A stretch of DNA of 28,680 bases, from the NCBI RefSeq assembly GCF_036662795.1, contig NZ_JBAFWZ010000033.1:1-28680 (forward strand). The letters run 5' to 3'. A program made the translations under genes and the position numbers. Source of the stretch: Lysinibacillus_B sp036662795. GTDB taxonomy: Bacteria > Bacillota > Bacilli > Bacillales_A > Planococcaceae. The notes below the pieces were generated by a model, which ran no database searches, was not told the DNA's origin, and was given only the letters and a program-made list of their open reading frames with translations. This document shows positions 1-7,704 of this stretch, piece by piece (within the stretch, counting starts at the first letter, position 1; each line of letters opens with the position of its first letter).

Positions 1-2
1 TC

Positions 3-89
3 GAACTAATAAAAACAGGTCAAACCCTTGATATATCAATATTTATAGAGGGAGGTTATAAGGTAAAATGCACCCTAATCATAGATTAG
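3..89 (+). CDS. possible 3' end of an upstream gene (partial)
   Basis: Frame 3 is open from the left edge to a TAG at 87-89 (28 codons). The tail alternates hydrophobic and polar residues (LDISIFIEGG, VKCTLIID) like beta strands. Frames 1 and 2 stop early, at 7 and 29. A strong rightward terminator begins inside the last codons, as also happens for the HD gene later in this window. It may be chance; no family is recognisable. Confidence 0.3.
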   Translation, partial: ELIKTGQTLDISIFIEGGYKVKCTLIID

Positions 90-103
90 TGGTGCATTTT
101 TTT
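65..103. terminator. intrinsic terminator, probably bidirectional
   Basis: A 10-bp stem (65-74 with 91-100) continues, after a one-base bulge, into a 6-bp stem (75-80 with 84-89) with an ATA loop. T97-T103 follow on the plus strand. On the minus strand the stem is followed by only a short T run. It ends any rightward gene from off the window and may also stop the leftward gene that ends at 109. Confidence 0.8.
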
Positions 104-108
104 CTCGG

Positions 109-501
109 TTATTTAGCTTTAATAAGCAAATTTTGATTTTTTATAGTGACAACATTAATGACTACAGCCCAAAAAATCAGTACAGGAAATGTTGTTAAAA
201 GGTGAACGAATAGTCTTATCGGTATCGAAACAAAAGTTAAATAGCTGTTTATGGCATATAAAAACGCGCTTAAAATAAAAATCCCATTTAAATATGTGCT
301 TATTGAGGATTTTTTCAATAAACGAAATAATAAAAAAGGAATAATCCCAGTAAAGTATAAATAATAGGCTGGTAAAAAAACAATGAACGTTAAAAGATCT
401 GTTAAAAACGGGAACTCATTACCAGTATAATCTGGCATAAAAACTATAACAATATACAATAGTATTAGACTAGCTGCAAAAAGTAATATGTTTTTTCTCA
501 A
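109..501 (-). CDS. small multi-pass membrane protein, unknown function
   Basis: About 130 residues, almost entirely hydrophobic, with about four predicted membrane spans beginning right after the MRKN start; the tail is short and lysine-containing. I recognise no family. The frame opens as far back as a TTG at 543, six bases after the lipoprotein stop, but that codon has only a GAGG directly against it. The TTG at 501 has an AAAAGGTG ribosome site five bases upstream and gives a normal membrane-protein N terminus, so I prefer it. The tight spacing to the upstream lipoprotein gene suggests one transcript, so the two products probably act together at the membrane. The start and the function are both uncertain. 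Confidence 0.6.
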   Translation of the reverse strand: MRKNILLFAASLILLYIVIVFMPDYTGNEFPFLTDLLTFIVFLPAYYLYFTGIIPFLLFRLLKKSSISTYLNGIFILSAFLYAINSYLTFVSIPIRLFVHLLTTFPVLIFWAVVINVVTIKNQNLLIKAK

Positions 502-549
502 TCGATCACCTTTTATCCTCTTCCGTCTACCACCACTATTCAACCTCGA

Positions 550-1086
550 TTACTCTCTAACCATTATTTGAAAACCGTGGAATGCAATTCCTTTAAATTC
601 GTCATCATAAATTGACTTTACCACATAAGTGTAAGTTCCATTTTCAGAAGGGATAATAAAGCTATTATCGGTAATAGGCACAGGGGCATATTGATCATCT
701 TTCACCAGGTAAAGTTCAAGTGTATTTGGGTATGGTAATGTTTTTTCTTTTGCTGGATCATAATCAAAAATAATTTTAATCGATGTGTTAGGTGGTAATT
801 GCGATTTTTGATAGGTTTTTATCTTTTCCTCTGGAGAGTAGTTTAACTCAGAAAAACATTGATTGATATCCTCATTCCAGCAATGGCCTAATAAACCTAC
901 AAACGATGGTGTTGTGTCTATGTTGTTTTCGCCAAGGTCTAACCTAATGCCTCTTGGCTTACTATTCGATTCATAGACTGTTCGATTATCTACATAGGGC
1001 TCAACCTCGGTTTCCTTTTCTTTCGGCGAATCCTGGCATCCCACAAGTAATAGACTAGCCATTATCATTAACATGAATTTTTTCAC
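550..1086 (-). CDS. lipoprotein of unknown function
   Basis: A 178-residue exported lipoprotein. It has a short basic N terminus (MKKF), a hydrophobic stretch and a lipobox LVGC with the lipidated cysteine at residue 17. The mature part is acidic at first and then polar, with two other cysteines (HCWN and QCFS) that could form a disulfide. I do not recognise the domain. Start choice: ATGs lie at 1104 and 1092, but the AGGGGG site is seven bases before the GTG at 1086 and nearly touches the 1092 ATG, so GTG is favoured. A sigma-A-like promoter sits just upstream. The gene is the first of a probable pair with the small membrane protein and diverges from the ABC transporter operon. Confidence 0.7.
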   Translation of the reverse strand: MKKFMLMIMASLLLVGCQDSPKEKETEVEPYVDNRTVYESNSKPRGIRLDLGENNIDTTPSFVGLLGHCWNEDINQCFSELNYSPEEKIKTYQKSQLPPNTSIKIIFDYDPAKEKTLPYPNTLELYLVKDDQYAPVPITDNSFIIPSENGTYTYVVKSIYDDEFKGIAFHGFQIMVRE

Positions 1087-1113
1087 AGTCATTCCCCCTG
1101 TCATTTACAACAC

Positions 1114-1142
1114 ATTATATTTAACAATTAGAATATAATCAA
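1114..1142 (-). promoter_or_regulatory. sigma-A-type promoter of the lipoprotein gene
   Basis: Leftward TTGATT (1142-1137), 17 bases, then TATAAT (1119-1114). The expected transcript start near 1107 leaves about 20 bases before the GTG start, enough for the AGGGGG ribosome site. A rightward TATAAT at 1134-1139 overlaps the -35 box, but I found no matching -35 for it. Confidence 0.55.
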
Positions 1143-1196
1143 TAAAATGTAAAAATACGGTTAATTATGCTAATATGCAAGGAAAGGAGGGATGAT

Positions 1197-2459
1197 ATGT
1201 TTCCGTTATTGCGTTTTGATTTTATAAAAATGAGACGGTCACGTTTTACATTCATCTTACTGTTGCTATTGCTTCTAGTGGTTGGTGGATATTATTTTTA
1301 CATCGATAAGAAAGAGATGCCAATGGAAGAGGTAGAGACACTCATTCTATCCAATCTTGAGCTTAATAGAGTTGAGTATGAGGCTGCACAAAAGGAAGTC
1401 GACGAGAGCGATGGATTTATGGGTATGGAACTGAAGCATAGGTTCGAGAATTCAGAGCGACAGTATCGTTCATATCAATTAATGCATGAAGGATTCACGA
1501 ACGAGGATTGGGCTGTATATTGGCAAGGAGAGCTGATGAACATTGGAAATATGGAAGAAACAAAGAGGAAGGAATTACTTCATGTGAAAAATAGTTACAC
1601 ATGGTATACCCCTTTTACTGTTTTTTCTCATATGGATCAAATGAGGTGGATGGAGGAACGAGGAATTCAACCAGTTTTTCCTACTCACTGGGGTAGTTGG
1701 CTAACCCTATATGACCAAGAGTTTTCAGACCCTGTATTAGAAAAAGTGGTCAATAAAGGATCCGTAAAATATTCTTCCTCTGGCTTTCACTTTATATATT
1801 ATGTATTTCAATACGGATTTGGCCTAATGGGTTTGTTGTTTTTCTTATTCCTTTTCGCTGATATAGTAACGAAAGAAGGCTTTGGCAGGAACGGACCAAT
1901 CTATATGTTACGTACGCAACCCATTCGAAGAACATCATTTTGGTTGTCGAAGAGTATTTTTGTCATGGTAGGATCTGCTGCTACTATACTATTCGTTGCC
2001 CTAATCGGCCTAGGATTTGGCTTAGCATTTAATAGAATCGGTGATTGGGATTATCCTATACTCATATATGGAACGGATCGAACGTATTCCTTTTTAACGA
2101 TTGCCGAATTTTTAGGAAAATCCTCTGTTATGTTCTTACTTGTTTTAGCTCTTGTATTTTCACTATTGTTTTTATTTTCTCTACTAACGAATCGAGCCAT
2201 CCTAGCAATTGGATTAACGAGTATTGTCATTTTTGTTGGGCAAATGCTTACGGACCAGGCGATGCTACTAAGCTTTGCACATTGGATACCGTTCAATTAT
2301 ATCGAGGCATATCCGATTGTAAATGGCGCGTATGCAATTGAAAAAAACAACGCACTTTTCACCTATAACCAAGGAATTTTATCCCTAGCATGGAGTACAA
2401 GCATAATTCTTCTTATAACAGTTGCGTTAGTGAAATTGAAAAAAGGGGTGAGAGTATGA
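1197..2459 (+). CDS. ABC-2-type transporter permease (first of two)
   Basis: A 420-residue membrane subunit of an ABC exporter. One N-terminal span (about 17-36) is followed by a long, charged, probably extracytoplasmic segment (about 40-200). A block of about five spans then runs to the C terminus, ending LVKLKKGVRV. This is the layout of ABC-2 permeases with a large first outer loop. The frame opens at 1167, but the ATG at 1197 has GGAAAGGAGG six bases before it and is the start. The stop overlaps the ATPase start (ATGA), and a second permease of the same layout follows, so a heterodimeric exporter is likely. The substrate cannot be read from the sequence; antibiotic or bacteriocin defence, lipid or peptide export are all possible. 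Confidence 0.85.
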   Translation: MFPLLRFDFIKMRRSRFTFILLLLLLLVVGGYYFYIDKKEMPMEEVETLILSNLELNRVEYEAAQKEVDESDGFMGMELKHRFENSERQYRSYQLMHEGFTNEDWAVYWQGELMNIGNMEETKRKELLHVKNSYTWYTPFTVFSHMDQMRWMEERGIQPVFPTHWGSWLTLYDQEFSDPVLEKVVNKGSVKYSSSGFHFIYYVFQYGFGLMGLLFFLFLFADIVTKEGFGRNGPIYMLRTQPIRRTSFWLSKSIFVMVGSAATILFVALIGLGFGLAFNRIGDWDYPILIYGTDRTYSFLTIAEFLGKSSVMFLLVLALVFSLLFLFSLLTNRAILAIGLTSIVIFVGQMLTDQAMLLSFAHWIPFNYIEAYPIVNGAYAIEKNNALFTYNQGILSLAWSTSIILLITVALVKLKKGVRV

Positions 2460-3337
2460 TTATTAATGTGCAGGGATTAAAAAAACAATATAAGAAACAA
2501 GAAGTATTAAAAAATATTACATTTCAAATTGACCAACCTAAAATTGTTGCACTTGTTGGGCCAAATGGATCCGGAAAGACGACGATGCTCAATTGCTTAA
2601 TGAATTTATTACCGTTTCAAGAAGGGGTAGTGACGATACTAGGAAAGAGCTATAAGGATCCGACGCTCTTTTATGAAGTCTCCTACCTGCAAGATAATCG
2701 TGTGTTATATGGTGATCTTACGGGGGAAGATCATCTTAAATTTATTTGCTATGCACAAAAGCTACCTGTGAAAAAAGCAAAGGAAGTAGCAGAATACATT
2801 GGCATGACGAGTTATGCAAAGAAGAGAGTTCGTAGTTATTCCCTCGGTATGAAGCAGCATTTACTGCTTGCGATGGCTGTACTTAATAATCCGAAACTCG
2901 TCTTACTTGATGAACCGATAAATGGACTCGATCCGACGAGTGCCATTCATATGCGCAATATTTTGTTGGACTTACATGCTAAAGGGACTACAATTATTAT
3001 TTCTTCCCATAATCTTGATGAAATTGATAAGATGACAAATACGATTTTTTTCATGAAGGATGGAGAAATTTTAGAGGAATCTTTAAAGGATTTAAACATT
3101 CCGCATTATACGCTTACTGTGTCAGATCCGACGAAAGCAAATGAAGTTTTTAAATCGGCTGGCCTGGCTTTAGAGTATCAGGAAGATAAAATGACATTTA
3201 GTGAAGCTTCGTTGCCTCTACAACGAGCGATTGATGAGCTTAATCAAAATGGGATACAAATCTCTCATATTGAAAACAGAAAAATTGGTGCTGAGAAACG
3301 ATACATGGAGCTGTTTGAAAGTGAGCTGAAATTATGA
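2456..3337 (+). CDS. ABC transporter ATP-binding protein
   Basis: A 293-residue nucleotide-binding subunit in the cytoplasm. Visible motifs are Walker A GPNGSGKT (35-42), Q-loop Q79, a variant signature SLGMKQ (129-134) in place of LSGGQ, Walker B LVLLDEP (148-154), D-loop GLDP and switch histidine H185. Residues after about 215 form an accessory C-terminal region typical of drug and bacteriocin export ATPases. An in-frame start exists at 2390, but it would lie deep inside the permease gene. The ATG at 2456 overlaps the permease TGA and begins the domain normally. It couples ATP hydrolysis to the two flanking permeases; the following permease overlaps its stop by four bases. Confidence 0.92.
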   Translation: MIINVQGLKKQYKKQEVLKNITFQIDQPKIVALVGPNGSGKTTMLNCLMNLLPFQEGVVTILGKSYKDPTLFYEVSYLQDNRVLYGDLTGEDHLKFICYAQKLPVKKAKEVAEYIGMTSYAKKRVRSYSLGMKQHLLLAMAVLNNPKLVLLDEPINGLDPTSAIHMRNILLDLHAKGTTIIISSHNLDEIDKMTNTIFFMKDGEILEESLKDLNIPHYTLTVSDPTKANEVFKSAGLALEYQEDKMTFSEASLPLQRAIDELNQNGIQISHIENRKIGAEKRYMELFESELKL

Positions 3338-4437
3338 GACTTTTCATTTTTGAGCTAAAGAAAATCTTATTAGGCAAACGCTTTTCATATACTATGTTGT
3401 TGTTATTTGCTTTCATTATTGGGCTTTATTTCCGCAATGTAGCATTCCAGGATTTGGTGTTAGAAGAACAAGAAAGGGGAGTGATTGAATATACACAGGA
3501 AGCACAAAGCATGTTAAGAGCTCTTAATCAATCACCTGAAAATGCTGAAATTAAAGAGAGGATTAATCATCTCGCAACTGCTTTAAATGCATTGTATGAG
3601 TGGAAGCCCCTTATCAAATCAGACGATTGGCAAATGCGTCTGCAAAAAGAAAATGCTTTTTTAACGTCAATGATCTCCTATAAGGAAGCTAACGGAGAAT
3701 TTTCAATAAAATCGAAAGAGATGCAGCAAACGCTTGCATTTAATGAACGATTACTTTCGCAAGGGATTCAACCAAATTCAGAAAACTATAGCATAGCTCT
3801 GCCTAACTTCATGAAGGGGATAACCGACTTGTTTGTAAATGTTGGTGCCCTATTAATTCTTCTGCTATTGGTTGGCGATATGATATCGATGGAGTATGAA
3901 CAAGGTAGTATTCGTCTCTTATATACGCTGCCGATAAAAAAATCTTCCATTCTCCATGCAAAATGGGCAAGTGCAGTTGTGACCTATTTATTAGTTACCG
4001 TTTCCATTTACGTGATGACGTGGATAGCAGGAACTTTAATTGGAACAACCGGTACCTTTTCATATCCAGTCTTTATGGAAAATGAAAAAGGAATCTCTTT
4101 TATTTCAATCGCTGAATATATGCAATGGAGTCTGCTATGTACAACAAGTATCGTACTATTTGTATTCTCGCTTTGCTTATTAATTAGTCTTTTTGTTAAG
4201 AATTCAATTGTTACCTTGCTAATACAAGCAATTATCCTAATTGGAGGTTTTTTTACACTACAGGCGATGCCAATCCCCGCAAAATCTTGGGTAGATCCAT
4301 TCCAATTTGTCTTTGCTGGGATAACTGTACAACAAGTTGGTGCGGATTGGTACCAGGGTGTGCCTATTATTATATTGCTGACAGTTATCTTTTATATGTT
4401 TTCCTTAGTGAAAATAAATAAATCGAGTGGATTTTAA
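3334..4437 (+). CDS. ABC-2-type transporter permease (second of two)
   Basis: A 367-residue protein with the same plan as the first permease: one N-terminal span (about 16-31), a charged region predicted outside (about 35-160), then about five spans to the end. The conserved-looking block near 170-200 (GDMISMEYEQGS, then LPIKKSS) matches the cytoplasmic loop of ABC-2 permeases that contacts the ATPase, and is a close counterpart of the DIVTKEGF block in the first permease. Its ATG overlaps the ATPase TGA, so translation is probably coupled and the stoichiometry fixed. It most likely pairs with the first permease around an ATPase dimer. Confidence 0.85.
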   Translation: MRLFIFELKKILLGKRFSYTMLLLFAFIIGLYFRNVAFQDLVLEEQERGVIEYTQEAQSMLRALNQSPENAEIKERINHLATALNALYEWKPLIKSDDWQMRLQKENAFLTSMISYKEANGEFSIKSKEMQQTLAFNERLLSQGIQPNSENYSIALPNFMKGITDLFVNVGALLILLLLVGDMISMEYEQGSIRLLYTLPIKKSSILHAKWASAVVTYLLVTVSIYVMTWIAGTLIGTTGTFSYPVFMENEKGISFISIAEYMQWSLLCTTSIVLFVFSLCLLISLFVKNSIVTLLIQAIILIGGFFTLQAMPIPAKSWVDPFQFVFAGITVQQVGADWYQGVPIIILLTVIFYMFSLVKINKSSGF

Positions 4438-4450
4438 TGGGAGGAAGTAA

Positions 4451-4723
4451 ATGAATAAAGAAAAGTTAATGAAGATGATGACAATTGGGGTTGCACTAAC
4501 ACTTATCAGTATTTTCCTTTTCGTTTTTGGTGTTGAAATAGGTACTGGCTTGACAGATATGTGGCGGAGAGGAAATGCGGGTGTTATTGATAGTGTTTCA
4601 TATACCATTCGATTAGAGGGTACAATCAACAATTTTTTAGTAGTAGGCGGTATTTGCCTCTTTATCGGCTTGGTGACAATGATTATTACTTATTATAAAT
4701 TGCTATGTTTGGAAGAAAAATAG
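4451..4723 (+). CDS. small two-span membrane protein in the ABC operon
   Basis: A 90-residue protein with spans at about 12-30 and 58-80, joined by a short loop rich in Gly and Arg (GLTDMWRRGNAG). It lies 13 bases after the second permease with a GGGAGGAAG ribosome site, so it is very likely cotranscribed. I recognise no family. By position it could be an accessory or immunity subunit of the exporter, but nothing in its sequence proves that. Confidence 0.6.
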   Translation: MNKEKLMKMMTIGVALTLISIFLFVFGVEIGTGLTDMWRRGNAGVIDSVSYTIRLEGTINNFLVVGGICLFIGLVTMIITYYKLLCLEEK

Positions 4724-4896
4724 CATGATAGACCTAAAAAAATCAAAGTTGTAGATTTAAAATAAAGCTCGATAATTTGTAAAAAGGTATGCTACTATAT
4801 GAATATTTTTTGTACCTTATTTTAGAGATAATAGAAATGATTTTCGGAATGTTTTAGACCATATGTGAAAGTGACTTGTCTTAGGAGAGATAAAAA

Positions 4897-5418
4897 ATGA
4901 TTGAATTACGAAAAATAACAGGGGATAACATAGAGGAAGTAATAGCACTTGAGGTGGAAGAAAACCAGGAAGTCTTAATAGAAACTACTAACCTTAGAAG
5001 CTTTGCAGATGCTCATATGTTGAACGGTGAAGGGATACCAGCGACTCCTCTTGCTATTTATGCTGATGATGTTGCGGTTGGATTTTTGATGTACATTTAT
5101 GATACCTTGGATCATGAATCATTTGAACATGAAGTTTTTTACGGGAAAAAGAGCTATTTTATTTGGCATATTATGATAGGGGAGAGTTACCAGGGGAAAG
5201 GATATGGCAAGCTTGCCTTTGAAAAAATGTTGATGGATATTGAAGCTATGCCAGATGGAGAAGCAGAATTTGTAACACTCTTTTACCATAAAAGTAATGT
5301 CAAAGCTAGAACATTATACGCTTCATTTGGTTTTGTAGATACAGGCATCATTCAGGGTAATTCGATATTGGCGCTTAAAAATCTAGATAGGAAAATAACG
5401 GAATTATTAGTAGAATAG
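4897..5418 (+). CDS. GNAT-family N-acetyltransferase (polyamine acetyltransferase-like)
   Basis: A 173-residue cytoplasmic enzyme that should transfer acetyl from acetyl-CoA to an amine. The acetyl-CoA pyrophosphate loop Q-G-K-G-Y-G is at 99-104, preceded by the beta-4 strand FIWHIMI. The C-terminal motif NVKARTLYASFGF (134-146) is the usual GNAT alpha-4/beta-7 block. Length and the opening resemble spermine/spermidine acetyltransferases of the BltD type, but the acceptor is not certain. The start has AGGAGAG seven bases upstream. It stands alone: 173 bases separate it from the ABC operon, with no convincing promoter found there. Confidence 0.85.
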   Translation: MIELRKITGDNIEEVIALEVEENQEVLIETTNLRSFADAHMLNGEGIPATPLAIYADDVAVGFLMYIYDTLDHESFEHEVFYGKKSYFIWHIMIGESYQGKGYGKLAFEKMLMDIEAMPDGEAEFVTLFYHKSNVKARTLYASFGFVDTGIIQGNSILALKNLDRKITELLVE

Positions 5419-5595
5419 AATCCCACGGAAAGAAATGTAAGCAATCAACGTTTCGCCCCATAATATGATCAAACTTTAGTTGAAACCAACAATTATCTTT
5501 CCTTGGGTGCGCAATTAAAAAAACTTCATTGAGTACCCATTTTTAATATATGATAAGATAAATACTCGAGCCAATGTCATAAAAAGTGTTTCCAA

Positions 5596-5781
5596 GAAGA
5601 ATTACGAACATTTTATTGGAGCGGAGGGCGGCGACTCCAACGAGAAAATCAAGCGAAGCGTCAGCAACAAGAGCAGTAGCTCGGTGCTTGCCCGCGAAAA
5701 GGTTAGCCTGTAGCGTAACCATATGAATGATGGTCATTTATCTTTGTAGTGTTCTGATTTTTTGATGAAAATTTGAAATTA
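5596..5781 (+). repeat. degenerate dispersed intergenic repeat, copy A
   Basis: The 400 bases between the acetyltransferase and the HD gene hold no convincing gene. From GAAG...ACGAACA (5596-5610) to about 5781 the sequence aligns with 26707-26931. Shared blocks are GCGGCGA, the identical 12-mer TGCTTGCCCGCG (5685-5696), a small hairpin (5701-5720, GGTTA...TAACC) and an AT-rich tail (GATGAAAATTTGAAAT). A further hairpin GAGC-AGTA-GCTC lies at 5671-5682. The GGAGCGGAGGGCGGCGACTCC block looks like GC-rich repeats I remember from Bacillus and Lysinibacillus genomes. A leftward 64-codon open frame here is a by-product of the repeat. Confidence 0.65.
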
Positions 5782-5819
5782 ACGTACGTACATAAAAAGC
5801 AATGAGAAGGATGAAAACG

Positions 5820-6449
5820 ATGAAAACGATTGAGAAATGCATCGCTTTAGTAAAAGAAATCTATGACGGAATGGATGCTAGTCATGATTTTCAGCATATC
5901 GAACGGGTGTATCAAAATGCACAAGCAATACTGAGGACCGAGCCGACTGCCAATGCAGAAATTGTAGGGCTAGCTGTGCTCCTACATGATGTAAGTGATG
6001 CAAAATATGCACAAAATAAGGACGCTGAAGAAAGAATTTTAAATGAGCTAGCTCTACCTGATGAGGAACGAATGCATATACAAGATATAATTGCTTCGGT
6101 TTCATTTAACGGTGGCAATGAGCTAGAAGCGAAGACGATTGAAGCAAAAATCGTTCGTGATGCTGACCGTTTAGATGCCATTGGTGCCGTTGGGATTGCG
6201 CGGACGTTTGCTTATGGTGGGGCAAAGGGGCGTAAATTGTATGATCAAGAAGAGGAAGCTCGAGTATCGATGACTGTTGAGGAATACCGAACTAAATCAA
6301 CGGCATCTGTGACACATTTCTACGAGAAGCTACTCCTTTTAAAGGACCTCATGGTGACAGAGAAAGGAAAGGAAATGGCAGAAGGTAGACATGCATTTAT
6401 GCTATCCTTTTTAGAGCAGCTAAAAAACGAAAAGAACGGGAAAGCCTAA
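5820..6449 (+). CDS. ypgQ: HD-domain phosphohydrolase, YpgQ-like
   Basis: A 209-residue soluble HD-superfamily protein. The metal ligands are visible as H26 (in SHDFQHIERV), H56-D57 (LLHDVSD) and the D114/D116 block (RDADRLDAIG), so it should be an active metal-dependent phosphohydrolase; the natural substrate is probably a nucleotide. Length and motif spacing fit the YpgQ/YedJ family. The frame begins with ATGs at 5802, 5811 and 5820. The AGAAGG site abuts the second and is nine bases before the third, so I choose 5820. The gene is a single unit: the dispersed repeat is upstream and a strong terminator overlaps its stop codon. In B. subtilis ypgQ neighbours ypgR; here a ypgR homologue lies about 3 kb downstream. 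Confidence 0.85.
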   Translation: MKTIEKCIALVKEIYDGMDASHDFQHIERVYQNAQAILRTEPTANAEIVGLAVLLHDVSDAKYAQNKDAEERILNELALPDEERMHIQDIIASVSFNGGNELEAKTIEAKIVRDADRLDAIGAVGIARTFAYGGAKGRKLYDQEEEARVSMTVEEYRTKSTASVTHFYEKLLLLKDLMVTEKGKEMAEGRHAFMLSFLEQLKNEKNGKA

Positions 6450-6480
6450 TTGTAAGGGCATTCCCGTTCTTTTTATTTTT
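6433..6480 (+). terminator. intrinsic terminator of the HD gene
   Basis: A 10-bp stem (6433-6442 with 6461-6470), one mismatch, then three more GC pairs around a 10-base loop, followed by TTTTATTTTT. The left arm covers the last codons and the stop codon is in the loop region. Confidence 0.88.
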
Positions 6481-6590
6481 TAAGCATATCATTTTATTAA
6501 CACATCAAGATGAATTATGATGACTATAGGGAGGTTAATTTTCTTATTTTTAATGATTATGAAAAACACAACAAATGAGAAATAGAAAAT

Positions 6591-7526
6591 ATGCAAAAGC
6601 ATGAAAAGATAGAAAAGAAAATTATACTATTATCACTATGGACCGGAATTTGTTTTGTTATTTTTGAATTTTTTGCGGCCATCTATACTGGCTCACAATC
6701 TGTATTAATGGATGCTGCCTATGATGCCTCTGAATTACTAATGCTTGGATTAACCTTGTTTCTGATGCCTCTTTTTTACCGACCTATTTCAGAAAAACGC
6801 CCTTTTGGATATGCCCAAATAGAATCCTTTTTAGTTATTATTAAAGGGTTTATGATGCTTTCTGTAACGATAGGCTTATCTGCGAAAAGTGTGGAAATCG
6901 CCCTTTCAGGAGGTAATCTTGTTGATGGTGGTTTAATTTCCGTTATTCAATTTATCATCGCCTTGGCCAGCCTACTAGTACTAGTAGCGATGCAACGGTT
7001 GAATCGTTCTATTTCTTCTCCAATTATTGATGTCGAAATTTATGGCTGGAAAATTGATGTTGCTTACAGTTTAGGTATGGGAGCAGCATTCTTTGCCTCT
7101 ACTTTTTTCGAAGGAACTAAACTAGAAATCTTATCCCCTTATTTTGACCAAATTATTGCACTTCTTATTATAATTTTCATGTTACCAGAAGTAATTAAAA
7201 TGTTATTTAGAGCTATTAAGGATTTATTTTTATTCTCACCAGAAACAGAAACAATGGAAACGGTGAAGGATATATGTGGAACTATTTTATCGGAGTGGAA
7301 GATAGAGCCAACCTTTTATGATGTAACACGAACGGGACGTCGAATGTGGGTAGTCGTTTATTTTCAGGTGCAAAAAGAATTTTTGGAGGTTGCCGCATTA
7401 ACTAAAGCAACAACTGCAATCAATAGAGCCTTGCATGAGCAATTTGAGCACTGTGTTTGTGAACTAATCCTGGATACTGATCCATTAAAAAATAAAAGTG
7501 TGGATTCACTCAATTCAAATGAATAG
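6591..7526 (+). CDS. cation diffusion facilitator (CDF) family transporter, variant metal site
   Basis: A 311-residue inner-membrane protein with about six spans (roughly 12-32, 36-60, 80-104, 114-133, 158-174, 186-204) and a C-terminal cytoplasmic domain, as in CDF metal/proton antiporters. The first half of the transport site is present as D41 and D45 (LMDAAYDASEL). The second half, normally HxxxD or DxxxD, reads GWKID here: D156 is kept but position 152 is glycine. The metal specificity may therefore differ, or transport may be impaired. No ribosome site is visible before the ATG at 6591, and the frame is closed by a TGA at 6576, so no longer start exists. A terminator follows directly, so it is monocistronic. 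Confidence 0.85.
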   Translation: MQKHEKIEKKIILLSLWTGICFVIFEFFAAIYTGSQSVLMDAAYDASELLMLGLTLFLMPLFYRPISEKRPFGYAQIESFLVIIKGFMMLSVTIGLSAKSVEIALSGGNLVDGGLISVIQFIIALASLLVLVAMQRLNRSISSPIIDVEIYGWKIDVAYSLGMGAAFFASTFFEGTKLEILSPYFDQIIALLIIIFMLPEVIKMLFRAIKDLFLFSPETETMETVKDICGTILSEWKIEPTFYDVTRTGRRMWVVVYFQVQKEFLEVAALTKATTAINRALHEQFEHCVCELILDTDPLKNKSVDSLNSNE

Positions 7527-7537
7527 TCCATTTGAAG

Positions 7538-7569
7538 AAAGCCTCCGATCATTATGGAGAGCTTTTTTC
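7538..7569 (+). terminator. intrinsic terminator of the CDF gene
   Basis: AAAGC-CTCC (7538-7546) pairs with GGAG-GCTTT (7556-7565) with one bulged A, a 9-base loop and a T run to 7568. Confidence 0.75.
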
Positions 7570-7704
7570 GACTTAAATCGACTTATTCTAGTTCATCAAA
7601 GTGCATTCACACGACAAATCAACTATAATTGAAACTATAAGCTATTAGAGCTGATATGCATTTTATAAGCATTACTAGCTAATAATTGAAAGAGACGTGT
7701 TCTA

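Noticed and set aside
68..126. A short rightward ORF starting at the ATG at 68 after GGGAGG.
   Set aside because: It begins inside the terminator stem, the spacing to GGGAGG is about 12 bases and it runs over the end of the opposing gene.
5543..5737. A leftward 64-codon open frame across the repeat.
   Set aside because: It overlaps the GC-rich repeat copy, has no convincing ribosome site and shows no protein-like composition.
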